Below, piece by piece: positions 34,711-39,852 of a stretch of 39,852 nt of DNA. Each line of letters starts with the position of its first letter. Within the stretch, counting starts at the first letter, position 1. Source of the stretch: an uncultured Chlorobiaceae bacterium (GTDB lineage: Bacteria; Bacteroidota; Chlorobiia; Chlorobiales; Chlorobiaceae); NCBI GenBank assembly GCA_903822595.1, contig CAIJPS010000003.1, positions 1 to 39,852 of the forward strand, in the 5' to 3' direction. The position numbers were made by a program, and so were the translations under genes. The notes beneath the pieces are model-generated. The model saw only the letters and a program-made list of their open reading frames with translations, was not told where the DNA came from and did not search any database.

Positions 34711-35075
34711 CTGTACTCCTCTCTTTTATTCGCTTTCATGTAAAGCAGAGGAGAGTTCATTGGTTGCGGAACATACGGTATCAATATAGTGAAAATATCG
34801 CTTTTTTCTGTTATGAGAGATTTCGATCCAGGTACAATATGGCGACGATAGCGACCCGGAATAACCGTTGAGTTGTTATATCGTATGATTTTCCTCTCCA
34901 GGCAGGGAATTTTTTTGTTGCTCTATTTTCTATATTGCAGCCTTGAACAGTAGAAAAGCATGAAGGCAGTTTCTTTCTCGGAAAGAGCCATGCTTTTTTC
35001 CCGATTATTTTTTCAGACCACTCTGCGGCGGAATATCATTTTGATTTCAGTGTAACCGTATTTTTCTTTTACCCA
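34711..35075. other. 365-nt intergenic region between the zinc-ribbon gene and metG
   Basis: This region holds divergent promoters for both neighbours and a terminator-like hairpin at 34954-34999. No convincing protein gene is present. A 31-codon ORF (34960-35055) begins inside the hairpin and ends 20 nt before metG, but it has no ribosome-binding site and unremarkable composition. A second possible ORF of about 10 codons starts at 34839. Confidence 0.6.
34954..34999 (+). terminator. Terminator-like hairpin in the metG leader (possible attenuator)
   Basis: AAAAGCATG (34954-34962) pairs exactly with CATGCTTTT (34989-34997). Inside, CTTTC (34973-34977) pairs with GAAAG (34981-34985) over a 3-nt loop. 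Six Ts follow the GC part of the stem on the plus strand. It lies 76 nt before the metG ATG and no plus-strand gene lies just upstream, so it may control metG or end a short RNA. No T-box motif was seen. Confidence 0.55.
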
Positions 35076-37184
35076 ATGCATCAGTTTACGAAAACCCTTG
35101 TTACAACAGCACTCCCTTATGCCAACGGCCCGGTTCATCTTGGTCACTTGGCGGGCGTCTATCTTCCTGCGGATCTTTATGTCCGCTATAAAAGACTTAA
35201 GGGTGAGGATATCATTCATATCGGTGGTTCGGATGAACACGGTGTTCCTATTACTATTACAGCCGAGAAAGAGGGCATTTCACCCAAGGATGTTGTTGAT
35301 CGCTATCACAAGATGAACCTTGAGGCCTTCCTGAAGTGCGGTATCTCTTTTGATTATTATGGCAGAACCACTTCTGAAGTTCATCATAAAACTGCACAGG
35401 AGTTTTTTACTGACATTGAGCAGAAGGGGATTTTTATACAAAAGAGTGAGAAGCTTTTTTTTGATCGCAAGGCTGACCGCTTTCTTTCTGACCGTTATGT
35501 GACCGGAACATGCCCGATCTGCAATAATACGGAGGCCAACGGCGATCAGTGCGAACAGTGCGGCACCCATTTAAGCCCGCTTGAGCTTATCAACCCGAAA
35601 AGCAAACTCTCTGATGCGACACCGGAACTTCGCGAGACCATGCACTGGTATTTTCCGCTCGGGCGTTTCCAGGAAAAGCTTGAGGGCTATGTGCATAAGC
35701 ATGAGGATGACTGGCGGCAGAATGTGGTCAATTATACCCATACGTGGTTGAAGCAGGGATTAAAAGATCGGGCTATAACCCGTGATCTTGCATGGGGGAT
35801 CAAGGTGCCTCTCGAAAGCGAAGAGGCTCTGGGCAAGGTGCTCTATGTCTGGTTTGATGCGGTGCTTGGCTATATCTCCTTTACAAGGGAGTGGGCCTTG
35901 GAGCAGGGGCAGAGTGAAAGGTGGAAAGAGTACTGGCAGAACCCTCAGTGCCGCCTTGTTCAATTTATCGGCAAGGATAATGTGGTCTTTCATACCCTGA
36001 TGCTTCCCGCAATCCTGATGGCCTGGAATGAAGGACGACAAAACGGCTGCTACAATCTTGCCGACAATGTTCCTGCTTCGGAGTTCATGAATTTTGAAGG
36101 AAGAAAATTTTCAAAGTCGAGAAACTATGCGGTTTATCTTGGCGAGTTTCTTGAGAAATTTCCGGCAGATACCCTGCGTTACAGTATTGCCATGAACTAT
36201 CCTGAAAACAAGGATACCGATTTCAGTTGGCAGGACTTTCAAAACCGGACCAACGGTGAACTTGCCGATACCCTCGGAAACTTTATCAAGCGGTCGGTTG
36301 ATTTTACCAATGCCCGCTTTGAGGGTGAAGTGCCTCATGAGTCTACTCCTGAAGAGTGGAGCGCTCTGGGAATCGACTGGCTGGAGAGCCTTGAGCAACT
36401 TGATTTGGCTTATGAAGGGTTTCATTTCAGAGAAGCAGCTTCTCTCGCCATGGATATTGCGAGGGCTGCGAACCGCTTCCTTACCCTTTCGGAACCATGG
36501 AAAGTGGTCAAAATTGATCGTGAGGCTGCAGCAAGAACGATGGCTCTCTCGCTCAACCTTTGTCATGCGCTTTCCATTGCCCTCTTTCCGGTCATTCCCG
36601 AAACCTGTAACCGCATTCATGCCATGCTTGGGTTCGAAGGGCGCATCGAAGAGCTTGTGACAACAGGGAAATCCCTTGTTGCTGAACTTCTTTTACCGGG
36701 GCTCAAAAAGGGGCACAAGATCAGCGGGAAGTCAGAAATTCTTTTTAAAAAAATAGAAGAGAGCGATATTGCGCCGGAACTTGCAAAAATTGAGGGACTT
36801 TTGGCTGATGCCGTAAAACGCGAGGCTGGAGCTGAACAGCAAAAGATGGAGTTCAAACCGGTAATCAGCTTCGATGATTTTTTGAAGGTTGACTTGAGGG
36901 TCGCACGGGTTATTGCCGCTGAAAAGGTTAAAAAAGCCGCTAAACTCCTGAAACTGCAACTGCAGGTTGGTTCCGTAACAAAACAGGTGCTTGCAGGTAT
37001 TGCCAAATACTATTCTCCGGAAGAGATGGTTGGCAAAAATGTGATCATTGTGGCCAATCTTGCCGATCGCACCATCCGTGATGACGTTTCAGAGGGTATG
37101 ATACTTGCTGTAGAAGGCGCTGACGGGAAACTTTTTGTCATAGAACCGGAAGGAAATGAAATAAATGGCGGACAGATACAATAA
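35076..37184 (+). CDS. metG: Methionyl-tRNA synthetase with C-terminal tRNA-binding domain
   Basis: A 702-residue class I synthetase charging tRNA-Met and initiator tRNA. The HIGH-type motif is HLGH at 21-24 and the KMSKS-type motif is KFSKS at 344-348. The connective-peptide zinc knuckle is Cys146, Cys149, Cys159, Cys162 (single-knuckle type), and the anticodon-binding helical domain follows. The last 105 residues (FDDFLKVDLRVARVIAAEKV onward) form the OB-fold EMAP-II/Trbp111-like dimerisation and tRNA-binding domain. The ATG has no strong Shine-Dalgarno sequence. The initiator tRNA gene follows 46 nt downstream on the same strand, and a hairpin in the leader may regulate expression. Confidence 0.97.
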   Translation: MHQFTKTLVTTALPYANGPVHLGHLAGVYLPADLYVRYKRLKGEDIIHIGGSDEHGVPITITAEKEGISPKDVVDRYHKMNLEAFLKCGISFDYYGRTTSEVHHKTAQEFFTDIEQKGIFIQKSEKLFFDRKADRFLSDRYVTGTCPICNNTEANGDQCEQCGTHLSPLELINPKSKLSDATPELRETMHWYFPLGRFQEKLEGYVHKHEDDWRQNVVNYTHTWLKQGLKDRAITRDLAWGIKVPLESEEALGKVLYVWFDAVLGYISFTREWALEQGQSERWKEYWQNPQCRLVQFIGKDNVVFHTLMLPAILMAWNEGRQNGCYNLADNVPASEFMNFEGRKFSKSRNYAVYLGEFLEKFPADTLRYSIAMNYPENKDTDFSWQDFQNRTNGELADTLGNFIKRSVDFTNARFEGEVPHESTPEEWSALGIDWLESLEQLDLAYEGFHFREAASLAMDIARAANRFLTLSEPWKVVKIDREAAARTMALSLNLCHALSIALFPVIPETCNRIHAMLGFEGRIEELVTTGKSLVAELLLPGLKKGHKISGKSEILFKKIEESDIAPELAKIEGLLADAVKREAGAEQQKMEFKPVISFDDFLKVDLRVARVIAAEKVKKAAKLLKLQLQVGSVTKQVLAGIAKYYSPEEMVGKNVIIVANLADRTIRDDVSEGMILAVEGADGKLFVIEPEGNEINGGQIQ

Positions 37185-37230
37185 AAGTTTGCAAATGAAG
37201 ATTTATTCCGTACATTGATAGCACAAACAT

Positions 37231-37306
<76 letters not shown>

Positions 37307-37309
37307 GTT

Positions 37310-37338
37310 AAGCCGCCTCTTCAAAGGGCGGCTTTTTT
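37310..37338 (+). terminator. Intrinsic terminator after the initiator tRNA
   Basis: AGCCGCC (37311-37317) pairs exactly with GGCGGCT (37327-37333) over a 9-nt loop, followed by a run of six Ts. It lies 4 nt after the tRNA and 26 nt before the NamZ-family gene, ending the metG/tRNA transcript. Confidence 0.9.
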
Positions 37339-37364
37339 GTTTAAGAGGTTAAGAGGCACCTATT

Positions 37365-38624
37365 ATGAACAACCTGTGTTTCCAACCGCGGTTCCATTTC
37401 TCAAAAAAGGGTTTCTTCCAACTCTTTGCCTCAGTTATTATTGCGCTCTCCCTGTTTGCACTTTCAGCTTCGGCTGAACCGTTGCTTTGTGGCATCGACC
37501 GGCTTGAAGCCTCCGGGTTCCGGGAGCTCTCTGGCTTGAGGGTTGGTCTTATCACCAATGCTGCAAGCATCAGCAGGAAAGGGGAGTCGGATTATGCACT
37601 CATGCTTCGCAGCGGCGTTAAACTGAAGTTCCTGATGGCTCCTGAGCACGGTTTTTCCGCAGATATCGAAGCTGGCAAAAAAGTTGGCAGCAGCGTGGTT
37701 TCAGATTCTCTTCCGGTATTCTCACTCTACGGGGTATCAAAAAAACCTGATATCCGCCAGTTGCGACAGGTTGACCTGCTTCTTTTTGACCTTCAGGATG
37801 TTGGTACCCGTTGCTATACCTATATTTCAACCATGAAGAGCGCTATGGAGGCCTGTGAAGAGGCCGATATCCCCTTTATGGTGCTTGATCGTCCCAATCC
37901 GGTTATTCCTCTCCAACCCGAAGGATTTATGCTGGCTCACGGATATGAATCCTTTGTCGGTGCGGTCGATATTCCCTTTCTTCACTCCATGACGGTTGGA
38001 GAGATTGCCCGGCTTCTGAAAGAGGAGTACTTCAAGAAACTTGATCTCAGGGTAATTGCGATGCAGGGATACCGACGGGACAAGTTTGCAGACGAGTATG
38101 AGGGGTTCAGCTTCAGGAGCCCTTCACCGAACATCAGAAGTGTCGATACCGCCATACTCTATCCTGCAACAGTCTTTCTTGAGGCAACAACGGTCAGTGA
38201 AGGGCGGGGTACAGATGCTCCCTTTATGCAGTTCGGCGCCCCATTCATCAAAAGCGTGGAACTTGCTGATGCTCTCAGGAAGTACCGTTTGCCCGGAGTG
38301 CTGTTCAATACCATTGTTTTTCAGCCAGGCTCAGGCAAGTTCAGTGGCGAGCGCTGTTATGGCTTGAAGCTCTCTGTCTGCAACCGGAAAGCATTCAGCC
38401 CTTTCAGAACAGCAACGGCTATTTTGCTTGAACTTCAGCGTCTTTATCCGGAAAACATAGCTCTCGATAAAAGAGGTCTGTTTTTTGACCAGCTTGCAGG
38501 CAGCCCTCTTTTCCGGGAAATGATCAAAAAACAACTGTCTCTTGAAACGATTATGAAAGAGAGTCGCAGGCAAGTGGAGCAGTTCAGCCGGAGCTCTTCA
38601 GCACGTTATCTTCTCTATCCCTGA
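37365..38624 (+). CDS. NamZ-family (DUF1343) exported protein, probable exo-N-acetylmuramidase
   Basis: A 419-residue protein with a signal peptide: basic KK, then hydrophobic LFASVIIALSLFALSASA, with likely cleavage after residue 37. The mature part matches the DUF1343/GH171 family: LRVGLITNAASISRKGESDY, MAPEHGFSADIEAG, VDLLLFDLQDVGTRCYTYIS, FMVLDRPNPV and PSPNIRSVDTAILYPATVF, then EGRGTDAPFMQFGAPF. Characterised NamZ releases terminal N-acetylmuramic acid from peptidoglycan fragments, so cell-wall turnover in the periplasm is the likely role. The ATG has AAGAGG 9 nt upstream. It converges on the cfa-type gene with only 10 nt between the stop codons. Confidence 0.9.
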   Translation: MNNLCFQPRFHFSKKGFFQLFASVIIALSLFALSASAEPLLCGIDRLEASGFRELSGLRVGLITNAASISRKGESDYALMLRSGVKLKFLMAPEHGFSADIEAGKKVGSSVVSDSLPVFSLYGVSKKPDIRQLRQVDLLLFDLQDVGTRCYTYISTMKSAMEACEEADIPFMVLDRPNPVIPLQPEGFMLAHGYESFVGAVDIPFLHSMTVGEIARLLKEEYFKKLDLRVIAMQGYRRDKFADEYEGFSFRSPSPNIRSVDTAILYPATVFLEATTVSEGRGTDAPFMQFGAPFIKSVELADALRKYRLPGVLFNTIVFQPGSGKFSGERCYGLKLSVCNRKAFSPFRTATAILLELQRLYPENIALDKRGLFFDQLAGSPLFREMIKKQLSLETIMKESRRQVEQFSRSSSARYLLYP

Positions 38625-38634
38625 AGTATCCGTT

Positions 38635-39726
38635 TTATCGTGGAATACAAGGTCTGCCCGGCAGCCCGTTTTTCGAGAGCAGTATCTGCCAGAGCTGAAT
38701 AGAGCGGGCACGAAATGAACCGGAGAAACTCAGAAGGTAGTAACGCCACATGCGGCGAAACGTTTCACTGTAACGCGATTGCAGTTCAGGCCACTGCTTC
38801 TCAAATTTCTTATACCACGCCTTGAGTGTCAGCGAGTAGTCGTAGGTAAAGACATGCCAGTCTTCGAGCGTGAAGAGCTCTTCGTAGTTTTTCGTGATCT
38901 GGCTTGCAGAAGGAAGCATGGAGTTCGGAAAGATGTATTTGCAGCTCCAGGGATCTCCATTGGTGCAAGGCTGGTTGCTGCCGATGGTATGCAGCAGGGT
39001 CAGACCATCGGGTTTCAGACAGTTGCTGACCATATCGAAATAGTTCCGATAGTTCTTGTGTCCCACATGTTCGAACATACCTATTGAATAAATTCTGTCG
39101 AAAGAGTCCCGTAAGTTGCGGTAGTCGGTTACTTCAATGGTGACTGGCAGGCCAGCGCATTGCTGCCTGGCAATTTTGGCCTGTTCGGTTGACACGGTTA
39201 TGGCTGTTACCGCAACGCCATAGTGTTCGGCGGCAAACCGGGCAGCTCCGCCCCAGCCACAACCGATATCGAGTATCTTCATTCCGGGTTGAAGCTGGAG
39301 TTTATCGAACACCAGACGAAGTTTGTTCTCCTGGGCCTCGTCAAGGCTGTTGGTCTCTTTCCAGTAGCCACAACTGTAGATCATGCGTTTATCAAGCATG
39401 ATTTCGAAGAGGTCGTTACCGGTATTGTAATGTTTTTCTCCCACAGTAAACGCTCTTGAAGGATGCTGCAGGTTGACGGTCTTGCCAATCCATTTACCGA
39501 TGATGTGTACAGGAGGAGCTATTTTTTCATCGGCTTTTACACTGAGTATCCGGAAAAAGAACTCCTCAAGGTCATCACAGTCCCACCAGCCATCCATATA
39601 CGACTCTCCAAGACCAAGGTTTCCCTCGGTGATGGTTCGACGGAATACACTGGGGTGGTGTACCTTGATGTCCCACCCTCTATTACCATTGATACTGATA
39701 TCTGCCGGCTCGAAGATGCGTTCCAA
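38635..39726 (-). CDS. cfa: Cyclopropane-fatty-acyl-phospholipid synthase-type methyltransferase
   Basis: A 363-residue SAM-dependent enzyme related to E. coli Cfa, which adds a methylene group across double bonds of membrane phospholipid acyl chains. It has GNLGLGESYMDGWWDCDDL at the N-terminus, HYNTGNDLFEIMLDKRMIYS, the SAM site LDIGCGWGGAARFAA (from about 152), and IYSIGMFEHVGHKNY. C-terminal YDYSLTLKAWYKKFEKQWPE is also diagnostic. No ATG is available upstream of the conserved start before a stop codon, so TTG 39726 is the likely initiator. The protein lacks about 20 N-terminal residues of the E. coli form. Confidence 0.93.
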   Translation of the reverse strand: MERIFEPADISINGNRGWDIKVHHPSVFRRTITEGNLGLGESYMDGWWDCDDLEEFFFRILSVKADEKIAPPVHIIGKWIGKTVNLQHPSRAFTVGEKHYNTGNDLFEIMLDKRMIYSCGYWKETNSLDEAQENKLRLVFDKLQLQPGMKILDIGCGWGGAARFAAEHYGVAVTAITVSTEQAKIARQQCAGLPVTIEVTDYRNLRDSFDRIYSIGMFEHVGHKNYRNYFDMVSNCLKPDGLTLLHTIGSNQPCTNGDPWSCKYIFPNSMLPSASQITKNYEELFTLEDWHVFTYDYSLTLKAWYKKFEKQWPELQSRYSETFRRMWRYYLLSFSGSFRARSIQLWQILLSKNGLPGRPCIPR

Positions 39727-39744
39727 CCTTATTTCCCGAGCAAA

Positions 39745-39852
39745 TTATGACGAGGGCATGTCTGGCACCTCAATCTTGAGTTCCTTGAGAATATCCCTCT
39801 GTGCCTTGGTAAGCTCGGTGTGAATGTGCCCATACTTGCCAGTGTAGGTCAC
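39745..39852 (-). CDS. C-terminal fragment of an unidentified protein (possibly a transposase)
   Basis: An open frame of 35 codons enters from the right edge and ends in TAA at 39745-39747, 18 nt before the cfa start. The visible end reads YTGKYGHIHTELTKAQRDIL then KELKIEVPDMPSS. A helical tail of the form ELT-x-Q-x-xIL-KxLKIE-xP resembles ends of some IS-element transposases by general impression only. The fragment is too short for a firm family call. Confidence 0.4.
   Translation of the reverse strand: MTYTGKYGHIHTELTKAQRDILKELKIEVPDMPSS

Noticed and set aside
34711-35075. T-box riboswitch ahead of metG
   Set aside because: No T-box sequence or specifier-loop layout was found, and T-boxes are not expected in this phylum.

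Overview
This window most likely comes from a green sulfur bacterium of the Chlorobium/Pelodictyon group (phylum Chlorobiota). I infer this from the combination of a plant/cyanobacterial-type phytoene desaturase (CrtP), a transketolase split into two separate genes, a PSP1-domain protein, the general housekeeping gene style and a base composition near 48-50% GC. No marker gene settles the species.

Layout. Positions 2-400 hold the C-terminal end of a SPINDLY/O-GlcNAc-transferase-like protein on the plus strand. Positions 343-10516, on the minus strand, hold a propionate module. It runs prpE (acyl-CoA synthetase), mce (methylmalonyl-CoA epimerase), a fused AccA-AccD-type carboxyltransferase, mutA, mutB and, further on, an 87-codon ORF and meaB. 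Every junction from prpE to mutB, and the one from the 87-codon ORF to meaB, is a 4-nt stop/start overlap. Together these genes can take propionate through propionyl-CoA and both methylmalonyl-CoA epimers to succinyl-CoA, a reductive TCA cycle intermediate. The biotin carboxylase and biotin carrier are not in the window. An AT-rich RelE/ParE-type toxin-antitoxin pair and a 24-bp perfect palindrome sit between mutB and the meaB end.

Positions 10682-20273 hold rsmA on the minus strand, then a plus-strand run of tktC (C-terminal transketolase half), ybaB, recR, crtP, a hybrid GAF/PAS histidine kinase, a second PAS histidine kinase, and tRNA-Arg(CCG) and tRNA-Pro(CGG). Positions 20331-27110 are a metal-handling block: an unusual NRAMP-type transporter with a Fur-box-like site at its start, a nitroreductase, a P-type cation ATPase and a CDF transporter with a cysteine-rich tail. 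A secreted endonuclease/exonuclease/phosphatase-family protein closes this block.

Positions 27212-33122 hold an unknown small protein, purC, a DedA protein, and a tight run of tktN (N-terminal transketolase half), rsmD, coaD, an aspartate-type aminotransferase and a PlsC-type acyltransferase. Positions 33417-39852 hold the PSP1-domain gene, a small zinc-ribbon protein, metG with a terminator-like hairpin in its leader, initiator tRNA-Met, a NamZ-family (DUF1343) protein, a cyclopropane-fatty-acid-synthase-type methyltransferase, and a partial ORF at the right edge.

The most distinctive items are the carboxyltransferase fused in alpha-then-beta order inside the propionate operon, the NRAMP variant with altered metal-site motifs under a Fur-like box, and the metG leader hairpin. 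No CRISPR array, complete phage or complete insertion sequence was seen.
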